From: Cryobacterium gelidum
GTDB lineage: Bacteria > Actinomycetota > Actinomycetes > Actinomycetales > Microbacteriaceae
Assembly: GCF_004403985.1 (NCBI RefSeq)
Contig: NZ_SOHL01000009.1
Span: forward strand, 34,580-98,579
Reading direction: 5' to 3'
Length of the DNA: 64,000 nt
Position numbers and translations under genes: made by a program. The first letter of the stretch is position 1. The number at the start of each line of letters is the position of its first letter. Below, piece by piece: positions 1-10,681 of the stretch. The notes under the pieces were generated by a model. It had not been told where the DNA came from, did no database searches, and saw only the letters and a program-made list of their open reading frames with translations.

Positions 1-39
1 GGGCGGTGGGCGGGGCGGTGGGCGGGGCGGTGGGCGGGG
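1..39. repeat. 12-bp tandem repeat encoding PPTA units
   Basis: Three full units of GCGGTGGGCGGG run into the window edge. On the minus strand they encode consecutive PPTA units near the C-terminus of the DUF255 protein. The repeat may continue beyond the window. It is an in-frame low-complexity linker or tail rather than intergenic sequence. Confidence 0.8.
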
Positions 40-1870
40 CGACGCCGGTCGTCGGGAGCGTCGCGGCGGGGGTGTCGGGCGAGACGATGACGAGCTGCTC
101 GATTGGAACTCGCAGCTCGTCGAACAGGCGCAAGGCGGCGCCGAACGCGAGCGGACGGTCGGGTGCGAGGGTCGCGACGAGTCCCAGACCGGCCTGCGCC
201 GCCCGAAGATAGCGGTCGTCGCCGGTGAGGCGGTGCAGCAGCAGGGCCGCGTCGGCGGTGGCGGACAGGCCGGATGGGTACGCTCCCTCGGAGGGATCGA
301 CGGCGCTGACTCGGCCCTGTATGGTGAGCACCGGGTCCGCGCCGTGTGGCGGGCGGAAGGCGGGCGCCAGAGTCGTGGTGGCGGACAGCGATGTGATTCC
401 CGCATCGGACCGGGGCGCTGAGGAGGACGCAACGGGTGTGTCGGCGGTGACCGATAGCGTGCTGTCGAGCAGGTGACGAGCCTGGGTGGCGTAGGTCACG
501 TCACCGGTGACGAGTGCAAGTTCGAGGAGACCCCGTGAGTACATGCCGTAGTCCTCCAGCGTGGCCCTCGCCGTTGAGATGCGTCCGCTGACAGAGGCGC
601 GCACGAGGGTACCGTCGGCGCGCTCGTGGTGCTCGCGCAGGTAGTCTGCCGCGCGGCGCGCAGCGTCGATGAGGTGCGGCTGGTCGAAGGCGAAGCCGGC
701 CCGGGCCAGAGCCTGGATGGCGAGGCCGTTCCAGCCGGTCAACACTTTCTCGTCGAGGGCGGGCGGCGTCTGCCGCAGGCGATCGTGCTGCTCGAGTGCG
801 TAATACCCGCCCTCGACCCGGTGGCCGTCGACGGTGCTCTCGGAGTCCTGGGCGCTCGCGAACCCGCCGCCGGGTAGCTGCATCACGTCGCAGAGAAAAC
901 GGGCGATTCCGTCGGCGACGAGGCGTGCCCAGGCCGCTCCGGTGAGCATCCAGGCGCGGGTGTACAGGGTGAGCAACTGGGCGTTGTCGTAGAGCATGCG
1001 TTCGTAGTGCGGGTCACTCCAGTCGCGGTTCACCGCATAGCGAAAGAAGCCGCCCTCGACCGGGTCTCGCAGCGGGGACGCGCCCATGAGCTTGAGCGTG
1101 CGCAGGGCGAGCATCGGTCCGTCGTCACTCGGCGCCCCCGCCGCCCCCTCGCCGCGCGGGTACCCCGCACCGGTCGTGTTCTCGTCCCCGTGGCCGAGGA
1201 GAAAGGAGAGCGCCGGGGCCACCGGAAATTTCGGCGCGCCACCGAAGCCACCGAAACGGGCGTCTTCGTAGCCAACCAACTGTGCGACGGCCTTGTGGAG
1301 CGTGTCGGCAGTGGGCTGCGCGCCAGACTCGGAGGCGGCGGCGTCCGCGGCGTCCGAAGCGAGCTCGCGCGCTGAGCCGGCGAGCAACTCGGCCACGCGG
1401 GCGGCGCCGGCCAACACCTCGACGCGGCGGGTGAGCCAGGCCGTCGTCACCGCGGTCAGAACGTCGCGAAATGACGGATGTCCGGCCAGCGCCACCGGCG
1501 GAAAGTACGTTCCCGCGTGAAACGCCTGCCCGTCGGGCGTGACGAACACATTGAGCGGCCAGCCGAGTCCCTCGATGAAGGCACTCGCAGCGGCGAGGTA
1601 GCTCGCATCAACGTCGGGGTGCTCCTCCCGGTCGACCTTGATGGAGACGAAGTGCGCGTTGAGGTACTCCGCGATCGCCGGGTCACTGAAACTTTCCCTG
1701 GCCATGACATGGCACCAATGGCAGGTGGAGTAGCCGATCGACACGAGCACGGGCACATCCCGCTCGCGGGCTTTTGCGAACGCTTCCTCTCCCCAGCCGA
1801 ACCAGTCGACCGGATTGTCGGCGTGGCTTCGCAGGTAGGGGCTGATGGCGTCGGCGAGGCGATTGGGCAT
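1..1870 (-). CDS. Thioredoxin domain-containing protein, DUF255/YyaL family (3' end cut by window edge)
   Basis: The reading frame is open from an ATG at 1870 down to the window edge, so the C-terminus is missing (623 codons visible). The N-terminal part is a thioredoxin-like DUF255 domain with the family signature STCHWCHVM (CxxC at residues 50-53) after the conserved opening [11 protein letters not shown]. The rest is the alpha/alpha-toroid region typical of YyaL/spermatogenesis-associated protein 20 homologues ([25 protein letters not shown]). Family members are usually about 600-700 residues, and their physiological substrate is not established. At the edge the protein runs into a Pro-Pro-Thr-Ala repeat encoded by a 12-bp tandem repeat. 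It lies 150 bp downstream of the co-directional aldo/keto reductase gene. No good Shine-Dalgarno precedes the start, but no better start is visible. Confidence 0.9.
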   Translation of the reverse strand, partial: MPNRLADAISPYLRSHADNPVDWFGWGEEAFAKARERDVPVLVSIGYSTCHWCHVMARESFSDPAIAEYLNAHFVSIKVDREEHPDVDASYLAAASAFIEGLGWPLNVFVTPDGQAFHAGTYFPPVALAGHPSFRDVLTAVTTAWLTRRVEVLAGAARVAELLAGSARELASDAADAAASESGAQPTADTLHKAVAQLVGYEDARFGGFGGAPKFPVAPALSFLLGHGDENTTGAGYPRGEGAAGAPSDDGPMLALRTLKLMGASPLRDPVEGGFFRYAVNRDWSDPHYERMLYDNAQLLTLYTRAWMLTGAAWARLVADGIARFLCDVMQLPGGGFASAQDSESTVDGHRVEGGYYALEQHDRLRQTPPALDEKVLTGWNGLAIQALARAGFAFDQPHLIDAARRAADYLREHHERADGTLVRASVSGRISTARATLEDYGMYSRGLLELALVTGDVTYATQARHLLDSTLSVTADTPVASSSAPRSDAGITSLSATTTLAPAFRPPHGADPVLTIQGRVSAVDPSEGAYPSGLSATADAALLLHRLTGDDRYLRAAQAGLGLVATLAPDRPLAFGAALRLFDELRVPIEQLVIVSPDTPAATLPTTGVAPPTAPPTAPPTA

Positions 1871-1964
1871 ACTCCATTGTGCTCCCGAGATGCCGTTTCG
1901 GGCGAGCGGCCCTTGACGCTAGACGACGCCGAGCCTGCCAGACGGCCGGCGCATCCCCGTGACA

Positions 1965-2020
1965 CCCAGTGGCCCGGCAGCATCGGTCGGCGGGCCACTG
2001 GGAACAACGGATGCTGCCGG
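1965..2020 (-). terminator. Two interlocked 11-bp perfect inverted repeats after the aldo/keto reductase gene
   Basis: Directly after the stop codon of the gene at 2021-2854 are two overlapping perfect inverted repeats. One is CCCAGTGGCCC at 1965-1975 with GGGCCACTGGG at 1992-2002. The other is CCGGCAGCATC at 1974-1984 with GATGCTGCCGG at 2010-2020. The stems cross each other and share 2 nt, so the RNA can form one or the other hairpin. A terminator role is inferred from position; there is no clear U-run. Confidence 0.55.
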
Positions 2021-2857
<837 letters not shown>

Positions 2858-2860
2858 TCA

Positions 2861-2866
2861 ACACTA
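2861..2866 (-). promoter_or_regulatory. -10-like box of a leaderless promoter (aldo/keto reductase)
   Basis: TAGTGT on the minus strand ends exactly 6 nt before the ATG at 2854, placing the predicted transcription start at the start codon. No convincing -35 box is visible. Confidence 0.45.
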
Positions 2867-3009
2867 TGGGCCGCCGCCACCCGTCTACCCTTCACGCGCC
2901 GGATGTTCACTGACCGCGAAAGCGCGCACAGAGCCCCCTGTGGCCTCCTCGAACGGGCATCTTCTGTGCTCGCGCAGCACGGGTGAGGGCGAAGTAACAT
3001 TGAAGCTTC

Positions 3010-6000
3010 ATGGAAACGCTGAATATCACCTTCCCCGCCGAACTGCCGGTCAGCCAGCGCCGGGAGGACATCGCCCGCGCTATTGCCGACAACCAGGTCG
3101 TGATCGTCGCCGGATCGACCGGGTCGGGCAAGACTACCCAGCTGCCCAAGATCTGCCTCGAACTCGGCCGAAAGAACATCGGCCACACCCAGCCGCGCCG
3201 ACTCGCCGCGCGCACCATCGCCGAACGCATCGCCGAAGAGCTCGGCCAGGAGGTCGGCCAGCTGGTCGGTTACCAGGTGCGGTTCACCGACAAGGTCGGC
3301 CCGGATACCCGCATCAAGTTAATGACCGACGGTATCCTCCTGAATGAGATCCACCGCGATCGCATGTTGCGCAAGTACGACACGATCATCATCGACGAGG
3401 CGCACGAGCGCAGCCTCAATATTGACTTCCTGCTCGGCTACCTGCGGCAGCTGCTGCCCCAGCGCCCCGATCTCAAGCTCATCATCACCTCAGCCACCAT
3501 CGACCCAGCGAGCTTCGCGAAGCATTTCGCGGCGCCGGACGGTACCCCGGCGCCGGTCGTCGAGGTGTCTGGCCGCACCTTTCCGGTCGAGATCCGCTAC
3601 CGGCCGCTCGTGGCGGAGCCCGGCCTCGACGACGACGACGGGGCGGATGCCGCTCCCCCGGTCGACCGCGACTACATCGAGGGCATCACCTCGGCTCTCG
3701 ATGAACTCGAACGGGAGTCCAACGGCGACGTGCTCGTCTTTCTCTCCGGCGAGACCGAGATTCGCGACGCCGCCGACGCCCTGCAGGGCAAGTACGCCTC
3801 CTCGGCCAGCCGCAATCCCACCGAGGTGCTGCCGCTCTACGGCCGGCTGTCGTCGGCCGACCAGCACCGGGTGTTCCAGCCGTCGACCGTGGCCGGGGTG
3901 AAACGGCGCATCGTGCTCGCGACCAACGTGGCCGAGACCAGCCTGACCGTGCCGGGCATCCGCTACGTCATCGACGCTGGAACCGCGCGCATCAGCCGGT
4001 ACAGCGTGCGCTCCAAGGTGCAGCGACTGCCGATCGAAGCGATCTCGCAGGCCTCTGGCAACCAACGCAGCGGCCGCAGTGGGCGCACCAGCGACGGCAT
4101 CGCGATTCGGCTCTATTCCGAAGAAGATTATCTGCGCCGCCCGGACTACACCGAGCCGGAGATTCTGCGCACCAACCTCGCCGCCGTCATTCTGCAGATG
4201 ATCTCGCTCGGCCTCGGCGACATCGCCTCGTTCCCGTTTTTGACCCCGCCGGACAGCCGTAATATCAAGGACGGCCTCGACCTGCTCGCCGAACTCGGCG
4301 CCATCGAGGCGGAAGGGGGCGGGCGCACCAAGAGCGCACGCGGCACCACCCGTGCCACCAGCAGCGGAGCCGATGCCGCCGTCCCGACTAGCACCGCTGC
4401 GCCGGCTACCACCACTGCGCCGGCCGCCGCCGCCGCCCCGACCACCCCGCGCCTCACCCGCATCGGCCAGCAGCTCGCGCAGCTGCCGATCGACCCGCGC
4501 TTTGGCCGCATGGTGATCGAATCGAAAACGCAGGGCACCAGCCGGGAAGTCATGGCGATCGTGGCCGGGCTGACCATTCAGGACCCGCGGGAGCGCCCGC
4601 TCGAGCGTCGCGCCCAGGCCGACCAGTTCCATGCCCGGTTCGCCGACCCGACGAGCGACTTCCTCAGCCTGCTCAACCTCTGGAACTACCTCGAAAAACA
4701 GCAGTCCGAGCTGGGCTCGAGCGCCTTTCGGCGGTTGTGCAAGAACGAATACCTCAACTACCTGCGGGTGCGCGAGTGGCAGGACGTGCTGCGGCAATTG
4801 CGCCAGCTCGCCAAGCCGCTCGGGCTGACGCAAGGCGAACCCAGCACGAACCCCGACGGCGTGCACCGATCGCTGCTGGCCGGGCTGCTCTCCCATATCG
4901 GTCTCAAGGACGTCGCCAAGAAAGACTACGTCGGTGCGCGCCAGCAACGCTTCGTGCTGTTTCCCGGTTCGACGCTGGCCAAGAAGCAGCCCAACGCGGT
5001 CATGAGCGCCGAACTGGTCGAAACCAGCCGGCTGTTCGCCCGCATGAACGCCGTCGTCGACCCAGCCTGGGCAGAACCGCTCGCCGGCAACCTGTGCAAG
5101 CGCAGTTACTCCGAACCGCATTGGGAGATGAAGCAGGGCGCCGCCGTGGTCTACGAACGTGTCACGCTGTACGGCGTGCCGATCGTGGCCCGGCGTCGGG
5201 TGCAGTTCTCGCGGATCGACCCGGCGTATGCCCGCGAGCTGTTCATTCGCCACGCGCTGGTCGAGGGCGAATGGGACCGGGCCTCGGGACCGCAAACGGC
5301 GGCAACCGAGCCGGAAACGGACCGTGGCGGTCGCGGGCCGTCGCGCAACGAACGCGTCGGCATCTCGGTCGACGGCGGCACTGCTACGGGCGGGCGCGGT
5401 TCCGGCCGCGGCGCACCCGCGGTCGGCAGCAGCGCGAGCCGTGGCGGCCGGCCCGGCCAAACCGGCGACCCCGGCATGTGGGCGTTCGAACGAGCCAACA
5501 CCCGGCTGCGGGAGGAACTCGCCGAGCTGGAGGAGCGCACCCGGCGCCGGGACATCCTCTTCGATGACGAGGCCGTCTTCGACTTCTACCAGCGACGCAT
5601 TCCAGCCGAGGTGTCGTCGACCAAGAGCTTCGAGGGCTGGTGGCGCACGGCCAGGTTCGACACCCCCGACCTGCTCACCATGACCGCCGACGCGCTTGTC
5701 GCCGAGGACTCCCCCGAGATCGATGAGGGGCTCTTTCCGCCGAGCTGGCAGCAGGGCGACCAGCGTTTGACCCTCGGTTACCGGTTCGAACCCGGCGAGG
5801 AGGACGACGGCGTGACCGTGCGCATCCCGCTCGCGCTGCTCGCCCGCCTCTCCCCCCATGGTTTCGACTGGCAGGTGCCGGGCCTCCGCGCCGAGCTGGT
5901 GACCGCCATGATCAAGTCGCTGCCGAAAAGCATCCGCCGCAATGTCGTCCCCGCCGCCGACTGGGCCGCTCGGTTGCTCGGCGAGCTGCCGGCCGAGCCC

Positions 6001-7143
6001 GGCCTGGTCGAGACGCTGCCCACGCCGGTGCCGCACGTCTCGTTCGCCGAAACCCTCGCGGCGCTGATTCAAAAGCTCACCTATGTGCCGGTGAGCCTGC
6101 GCGACTTCGAGCTCGGCCGGGTTCCCTCGCACCTGCGCATGACGTTTGTCGTCACCGACGAACGCGGACGCACCGTCGCCGCCGATAAGGACCTCGCCGA
6201 CCTGCAGCGCCGGCTCGGCACCCGGGTGCGGGAGAGCGTCGCGAAGGCGACGAGCTCCGCGGCTCCGAGCAACGCGATCGAGCGCGGTGGCGTCACCACC
6301 TGGGACCTCGGTGAGCTGCCCCGCTTTCTCGACACCAAGCAGGGCGACAACACGATTCGCGGCTATCCGACGCTCGTCGATGACGGGACATCCGTCTCTA
6401 TTCGCATGATGAGCACCGAGCTGGAACAAGCCCGCGCGCTGCCTCGCGGCGTGCGCCGGCTGCTGCTGCTCGCGACGCCGTCGCCGGCCGCGTATGTGCA
6501 GCAGCACCTGACCGCGGCCGAAAAGCTCAGCCTTGCCACCAGCCCGTACAAAACCACGCAGGCCCTGTTCGAGGATTGCCTCGCCGCCGCGATCGACGAC
6601 GTGCTCTTTCGCGTGCGCCCGGGCGGCCAGGTGTTCATGAAGGCGGAGTTCGACACCATTCGCGATCGGGTGTCGGGGGTCGTGATGGACTCCATGTTCG
6701 AAACCGTGGGTTTGGTCGCCCGTATCCTCACCGCGAGCCGCGCCGCGGACAAGGCGCTCAAGGCCGCGACCAGCATGGCGCTGCTGCCGGGGATCAGCGA
6801 TGCCCGCCAGCAGCTCACGGCCCTGGTCTACCCCGGGTTCGTCAGCGAAACCGGCCTCACCCAGCTGCGGCACCTGCCGCGCTACCTCGGCGGGATCAGC
6901 GCCCGGGTGCCGAAACTCATCGACAACCCGAGCCGCGACCGGGTCTGGATGAACGAGACCCAGGCCGCCACCACCCGATTCGAGAACGCCGGTGGCACGA
7001 TGCCGGTGAAAGCGGATGCCACGGCGCCGGTTCTGCGCGCCCGCTGGATGATCGAGGAGCTGCGCATCAGCCTGTTCGCGCAGGAGCTCAGGGCGGCGGA
7101 GTCCGTCTCGCTGCAGCGCATCCAGAAGGTGCTCGCCGGCTAG
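3010..7143 (+). CDS. hrpA: ATP-dependent RNA helicase HrpA
   Basis: This 1377-residue DEAH-box helicase has Walker A GSTGSGKTT at residues 35-43, the DEAH box at 129-132 (IIDEAHERS), the SAT motif near residue 160 and the QRSGRSGRT motif. HA2/OB-fold regions follow, and then the long C-terminal DUF3418 domain specific to bacterial HrpA. E. coli HrpA is about 1300 residues. Two low-complexity insertions are obvious: an Ala/Thr-rich stretch at about 438-478 before the HA2 region and a Gly/Arg-rich stretch at about 772-822. The family is linked to mRNA processing and rescue of stalled ribosomes. The start has no Shine-Dalgarno; TAACAT lies 9 nt upstream, so a leaderless mRNA is possible. It converges with the ABC genes at 7229. 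Confidence 0.96.
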   Translation: METLNITFPAELPVSQRREDIARAIADNQVVIVAGSTGSGKTTQLPKICLELGRKNIGHTQPRRLAARTIAERIAEELGQEVGQLVGYQVRFTDKVGPDTRIKLMTDGILLNEIHRDRMLRKYDTIIIDEAHERSLNIDFLLGYLRQLLPQRPDLKLIITSATIDPASFAKHFAAPDGTPAPVVEVSGRTFPVEIRYRPLVAEPGLDDDDGADAAPPVDRDYIEGITSALDELERESNGDVLVFLSGETEIRDAADALQGKYASSASRNPTEVLPLYGRLSSADQHRVFQPSTVAGVKRRIVLATNVAETSLTVPGIRYVIDAGTARISRYSVRSKVQRLPIEAISQASGNQRSGRSGRTSDGIAIRLYSEEDYLRRPDYTEPEILRTNLAAVILQMISLGLGDIASFPFLTPPDSRNIKDGLDLLAELGAIEAEGGGRTKSARGTTRATSSGADAAVPTSTAAPATTTAPAAAAAPTTPRLTRIGQQLAQLPIDPRFGRMVIESKTQGTSREVMAIVAGLTIQDPRERPLERRAQADQFHARFADPTSDFLSLLNLWNYLEKQQSELGSSAFRRLCKNEYLNYLRVREWQDVLRQLRQLAKPLGLTQGEPSTNPDGVHRSLLAGLLSHIGLKDVAKKDYVGARQQRFVLFPGSTLAKKQPNAVMSAELVETSRLFARMNAVVDPAWAEPLAGNLCKRSYSEPHWEMKQGAAVVYERVTLYGVPIVARRRVQFSRIDPAYARELFIRHALVEGEWDRASGPQTAATEPETDRGGRGPSRNERVGISVDGGTATGGRGSGRGAPAVGSSASRGGRPGQTGDPGMWAFERANTRLREELAELEERTRRRDILFDDEAVFDFYQRRIPAEVSSTKSFEGWWRTARFDTPDLLTMTADALVAEDSPEIDEGLFPPSWQQGDQRLTLGYRFEPGEEDDGVTVRIPLALLARLSPHGFDWQVPGLRAELVTAMIKSLPKSIRRNVVPAADWAARLLGELPAEPGLVETLPTPVPHVSFAETLAALIQKLTYVPVSLRDFELGRVPSHLRMTFVVTDERGRTVAADKDLADLQRRLGTRVRESVAKATSSAAPSNAIERGGVTTWDLGELPRFLDTKQGDNTIRGYPTLVDDGTSVSIRMMSTELEQARALPRGVRRLLLLATPSPAAYVQQHLTAAEKLSLATSPYKTTQALFEDCLAAAIDDVLFRVRPGGQVFMKAEFDTIRDRVSGVVMDSMFETVGLVARILTASRAADKALKAATSMALLPGISDARQQLTALVYPGFVSETGLTQLRHLPRYLGGISARVPKLIDNPSRDRVWMNETQAATTRFENAGGTMPVKADATAPVLRARWMIEELRISLFAQELRAAESVSLQRIQKVLAG

Positions 7144-7228
7144 TTCGCACCCCAAGCCCACCTGATGAACCCGGGCCCAGGCCCCGAACGCACTTGTACG
7201 CGGCGGGGCGGAACGGCGGGCACCGGGG

Positions 7229-8005
7229 CTAGAGCACCTTGGAGAGGAAGGCGCGGGTGCGCTCGTGCTGCGGGTTGGTGAGCACCTCGGTGGGGACGCC
7301 ACTCTCGACGACGACGCCGCCGTCCATGAAGACCAGCGAATCGGCGACCTCGCGGGCGAAACCCATCTCATGGGTGACCACGATCATGGTCATGCCGTCG
7401 CGGGCCAGGCCCTGCATGACGTCGAGCACCTCGCCAACCAGCTCGGGGTCGAGCGCGCTGGTGGGCTCGTCGAACAGCATGAGCTTGGGTTCCATGGCGA
7501 GGGCGCGGGCGATCGCGACCCGCTGCTGCTGGCCGCCGGACAGGTGCGCCGGGTAGTAGTCAGCGCGTTCGGCGAGACCGACCCTGGCCAGCAGGGCGCG
7601 GGCGTTGGCCTCGACCCCGGCCTTCGACAGGCCCTTGACCCGGATGGGTGCCTCCATCACGTTCTGCAGCGCGGTCATGTGTGGAAACAGGTTGAAGCGC
7701 TGAAACACCATGCCGATATCGCGGCGCTGCCGCGCGGCCTCCTTGGGGCGCATCTCGTAGAGCTTGTTGTTGGCCTCGCGGTAGCCGATGACTTCACCAT
7801 CCACGCTCAGGCGTCCAGCCGAAACGACCTCGAGGTGGTTGATGCAACGCAGAAAGGTGGACTTGCCCGAGCCGCTGGGCCCGACCAGACACATGACCTC
7901 GCCGCGCTTGACCTCGAGCGAGATGCTCTTGAGCACCTCGTTGGAGCCGAAACTCTTGGAGACACGGTCGGCGACCACCATAGGGGTGTCGATTACAGCA
8001 ACCAT
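7229..8005 (-). CDS. Polar amino-acid ABC transporter ATP-binding protein
   Basis: This 258-residue ATPase has Walker [10 protein letters not shown], signature [15 protein letters not shown], Walker [15 protein letters not shown] and the H-loop in VVTHEMGFA. The last part is characteristic of the GlnQ/HisP (polar amino acid) subfamily. It energises uptake through the permease encoded just upstream, whose TGA stop overlaps this ATG by one base (TGATG), so translation is probably coupled. It is the last gene of a three-gene operon with the permease and a binding lipoprotein. Substrate specificity cannot be resolved beyond amino acids or close analogues. Confidence 0.95.
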   Translation of the reverse strand: MVAVIDTPMVVADRVSKSFGSNEVLKSISLEVKRGEVMCLVGPSGSGKSTFLRCINHLEVVSAGRLSVDGEVIGYREANNKLYEMRPKEAARQRRDIGMVFQRFNLFPHMTALQNVMEAPIRVKGLSKAGVEANARALLARVGLAERADYYPAHLSGGQQQRVAIARALAMEPKLMLFDEPTSALDPELVGEVLDVMQGLARDGMTMIVVTHEMGFAREVADSLVFMDGGVVVESGVPTEVLTNPQHERTRAFLSKVL

Positions 8006-8988
8006 CAGCGGTCTCCCTGGTACGGGTCGGTGGCGGGCGACACAACGGTGGGTTGGCCGCTGCCGACGACCGGGGTGACCCCCGTGAGCGCCGCGCTCGC
8101 GTCATCCGCTTTCTTGTCTGGACGGCGGTCGCCGATGCCGCGGGCGAACCGTTTCTCGAGAAAGTACTGACCGACCATGAGGATGGAGGTGAAGAACAGG
8201 TACCAGATCGACGCGACGATGAGCATCGGCACTGTTTCGAAGGTCACGGCGGCAATGTCTCGGGAGCGCGTGTAGAGCTCGAGGGTGAAGGGAATGGCCG
8301 TCACGAGCGAGGTCGTCTTGAGCATCGAGATGACCTCGTTGCCGGCCGGCGGAATGATCACCCGCATCGACTGCGGAACGATCACGCGCACCATGGTCTG
8401 GAACCAGCTCATACCGAGCGCGGTCGCCGCTTCTTCCTGCCCGCTGTCAACCGAGAGCAGGCCGGCGCGCACGATTTCAGCCATGTAAGCGGCCTCGTTG
8501 AGGGCCAGTCCCACGATCGCGAGAATGAACGCGCTCAGCGCGACCCGGGTCGGAAAAGACACCCACGGTTCGGTGAAGGGCAAGCCGATGTCGATGGACT
8601 GGTAGATCGTGCCGATCAGGCCCCAGAATGCGAGCTGAACGTACACCGGGGTACCACGGAAGATCCACAGGTAGACCCAGGCGATACTGCTGACGACCGT
8701 GTTGGGTGAGAGCCGCATGATGGCGAGCGTCACCCCGAGAATGATCGCGATGACCATGGAGTAGACCGTGAGCTGCAGGGTGATGAATGCCGCCTGCGAG
8801 ATGCGCTGGTCGAACAGGTACTTGCCGACCGCCGGCCAGTTGTAGGCCGGGCGCATCGCCGCATCGGCGATGAACAGCGCCACGATGAGCAGTAACACGA
8901 CCGCGAAGGTGTTGCGCCACGGGTGACGCAGGCGAATGGCCTTGATACCGGGTTCCGTCTTGACGCCGGTCGCGGTCGTGTTAGTCAT
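8005..8988 (-). CDS. Amino-acid ABC transporter permease
   Basis: This 327-residue membrane protein has the HisM/GlnP permease domain: several hydrophobic segments and the cytoplasmic EAA loop ending in [19 protein letters not shown], which docks the ATPase. The segment [14 protein letters not shown] is a hallmark of polar amino-acid permeases. The N-terminus has an extra cytoplasmic stretch plus one hydrophobic segment, and the C-terminus a charged tail followed by a Pro/Val-rich end. It lies 21 nt downstream of the binding-protein gene and overlaps the ATPase gene by 1 nt. Only one permease is encoded, so it presumably forms a homodimer. Confidence 0.94.
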   Translation of the reverse strand: MTNTTATGVKTEPGIKAIRLRHPWRNTFAVVLLLIVALFIADAAMRPAYNWPAVGKYLFDQRISQAAFITLQLTVYSMVIAIILGVTLAIMRLSPNTVVSSIAWVYLWIFRGTPVYVQLAFWGLIGTIYQSIDIGLPFTEPWVSFPTRVALSAFILAIVGLALNEAAYMAEIVRAGLLSVDSGQEEAATALGMSWFQTMVRVIVPQSMRVIIPPAGNEVISMLKTTSLVTAIPFTLELYTRSRDIAAVTFETVPMLIVASIWYLFFTSILMVGQYFLEKRFARGIGDRRPDKKADDASAALTGVTPVVGSGQPTVVSPATDPYQGDR

Positions 8989-9009
8989 GATGTGGGTCGC
9001 TGACTCTTT

Positions 9010-9903
9010 CTAGCCGTTGGCGGCGGCGTTGATGGTGATGGTGTCGATGCCACCGTCGGTGACACCCCAGGCGTCGAGGATCTTGCCGTAGGAACCGTCA
9101 TCGACCATGGACTGCAGGGCGGCCTGCACGGCCGCCGTCAGCTCGGATCCCTTGTCGACGGTGATGCCGTACGGCGCCGTGTCGAAGCTCTCGCCGGCAG
9201 GCTGCAGCTTGCCGTTGGCCTTGGAGATGGCGTAGAGGGTGACGGGCGAGTCGGCGCTGAGGGCATCGGCCTTGCCGAGCACGACCGCGTTGGTCGCTTC
9301 GTCCTGCGAACCGTAGGGCAGCACCTCGATGGGCTCCTTGCCGGCGGCGGCGCAGGCCGCGTTCTTGGCGGGCAACTCATCGGTGTCTTCAACCGTGTTG
9401 GACTGCACGGCGACGGTCAGGCCGCAGGCATTGTCGGGGTCGACGGTGCTGCCAACGGGCGCGGCCCAGAGGATTCCGGCGTTGTAATAGTTGACGAAGT
9501 CAACCTGCTTCTCGCGCTCGAGGTTATCGGTGAAGGAGGATTCGCCAATGTCGACGGTGCCACCGGTGATGCTCGGAATGATGGTGTCGAACGACGCGAT
9601 CTGGTACTTGGTGGTGAGGCCGAGCTTGGCGGCGATACCGTCGGCGAGCTCGATACCCCAGCCGATCGGTGCACCCGACTCGTCCTTGAACTCGTTCGGC
9701 GGGTAGGCCGCGTCGGTTCCGACGACGAGCACGCCTGCGCTCGCGATGTCCGCGGGGAGCAGCGCGACCGCGGCGGCATCCGGTTCAATGGTGCTCGCGG
9801 CATCGGGCGGCGTCGTGGCTGCAGGAGTGGAGTTGTCGACACAGCCGGTCAGCAGCAATACGGCGGCGGCAGCGAATGCCGGGATAACGTGGCGTGCGCG
9901 CAT
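9010..9903 (-). CDS. Amino-acid ABC transporter substrate-binding lipoprotein
   Basis: This 297-residue protein has a lipoprotein signal peptide with lipobox LLTGC (mature N-terminal Cys at residue 21), followed by a family 3 extracellular solute-binding domain (VGTDAAYPPNEFKDESG, DIGESSFTDNLEREKQVDFVNYY). It captures an amino acid at the outer face of the membrane and delivers it to the permease encoded downstream. A Shine-Dalgarno-like GAAGGAAG precedes the ATG at 9903. It is the first gene of the operon; its leader contains a perfect 8-bp hairpin (9935-9956). The C-terminal TITINAAANG tail is unremarkable. Confidence 0.95.
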   Translation of the reverse strand: MRARHVIPAFAAAAVLLLTGCVDNSTPAATTPPDAASTIEPDAAAVALLPADIASAGVLVVGTDAAYPPNEFKDESGAPIGWGIELADGIAAKLGLTTKYQIASFDTIIPSITGGTVDIGESSFTDNLEREKQVDFVNYYNAGILWAAPVGSTVDPDNACGLTVAVQSNTVEDTDELPAKNAACAAAGKEPIEVLPYGSQDEATNAVVLGKADALSADSPVTLYAISKANGKLQPAGESFDTAPYGITVDKGSELTAAVQAALQSMVDDGSYGKILDAWGVTDGGIDTITINAAANG

Positions 9904-9934
9904 GGCACTTCCTTCTCTAGGTGGTCGAAAATGC

Positions 9935-9956
9935 GCGGGTTCGACGATGAACCCGC
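9935..9956 (-). promoter_or_regulatory. Hairpin in the 5' leader of the amino-acid ABC operon
   Basis: GCGGGTTC at 9935-9942 and GAACCCGC at 9949-9956 form a perfect 8-bp inverted repeat with a 6-nt loop, about 30 nt upstream of the start codon at 9903. It could be a leader hairpin or a protein-binding dyad. Function is not known. Confidence 0.35.
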
Positions 9957-10024
9957 ACGCGGGTAAGACCTAACGAGCCTAGTGCAAGCGCGGCGCGGCA
10001 AATTCGAGCGTTGACCCCCAGCGG

Positions 10025-10072
10025 GATATTCTGGGCGAGGGATATTTTGGGCGAATGATATTTTGACGAGGG
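10025..10072. repeat. Three tandem 16-bp repeats upstream of the GNAT gene
   Basis: Three consecutive 16-bp units begin GATATT(C/T)TG at 10025, 10041 and 10057; the first two share GATATT-TGGGCGA and the third diverges after GATATTTTG. Each unit contains a -10-like TATTYT. The block ends at the first possible start codon (10074) of the acetyltransferase gene, so iterated promoter or operator boxes are plausible. Confidence 0.6.
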
Positions 10073-10073
10073 G

Positions 10074-10640
10074 ATGCCGCGGATCTATCGTCGAGGGGTG
10101 TCTACCGAAACCCCGAACATTTTGTACACCTCGCCAACCGATCCCCTTGCCGCGCCCCTCGTGGCCGAGCTGTCCCGGGAGTATGACGAGCGCTACGGCT
10201 CGACCGACAAAATCCTGCCGTCGGTCGAGCTCAGTCGATACCCGGCCAGGCGTTTCCAGCCGATTGACGGCGGTACATTTCTGCTGCTGGTGGAGAACGG
10301 CCGCGCGGTCGCCGGCGGCGCGTTCATGCGGTCCGATGACCCTCGCGCTGCTGATGGCAGCTCGGTCGAGATCAAACGGGTGTGGACCCACTCGGCCCAC
10401 CGCCGGCGCGGGCTCGCCCGCCAAGTGATGGCCGAACTGGAGGCCGAAGCGAAGCGGCGCGGCATCCGTTCGATCGTGCTGACGACGGGAGCGCGCCAGC
10501 CGGAGGCTGTGGCGTTGTACCTCGCGCTCGGCTACGAGCCACAGTTTGATCCGGCCGCGAACTGGGAATCGCTCGGCTATCTGGAGTTTCGCAAGCGGCT
10601 CGATGCTGTCGTCGACGACCGAGATTCTGACGAGCAGTAG
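10074..10640 (+). CDS. GNAT family N-acetyltransferase
   Basis: This protein of up to 188 residues has the GNAT fold: the acetyl-CoA pyrophosphate-binding segment is RVWTHSAHRRRGLARQVMAE, followed by GIRSIVLTTG and the C-terminal ALYLALGYEP. The acceptor substrate is unknown. Two starts are possible: ATG at 10074, abutting the 16-bp repeat block, or GTG at 10098, which removes eight residues and gives VSTETPNILYT. Neither has a well-spaced Shine-Dalgarno. The gene converges with the iron-binding lipoprotein gene, with a strong hairpin between them. Confidence 0.85.
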   Translation: MPRIYRRGVSTETPNILYTSPTDPLAAPLVAELSREYDERYGSTDKILPSVELSRYPARRFQPIDGGTFLLLVENGRAVAGGAFMRSDDPRAADGSSVEIKRVWTHSAHRRRGLARQVMAELEAEAKRRGIRSIVLTTGARQPEAVALYLALGYEPQFDPAANWESLGYLEFRKRLDAVVDDRDSDEQ

Positions 10641-10681
10641 ACCGGTCGGCGAAACCGGTCAACCGTGCACGCCGCCGGGTC

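Noticed and set aside
1965-2020. H-type pseudoknot from the two interlocked stems
   Set aside because: The second stem follows the first with no connecting loop to span 11 bp, so both full stems cannot form together; alternative hairpins are more reasonable.
3490-7371. 1293-codon open frame antisense to hrpA
   Set aside because: High-GC genes commonly leave a long open antisense frame; the translated sequence is low-complexity, rich in Arg/Gly/Ala/His and without domain motifs, while the plus strand encodes a clear HrpA.
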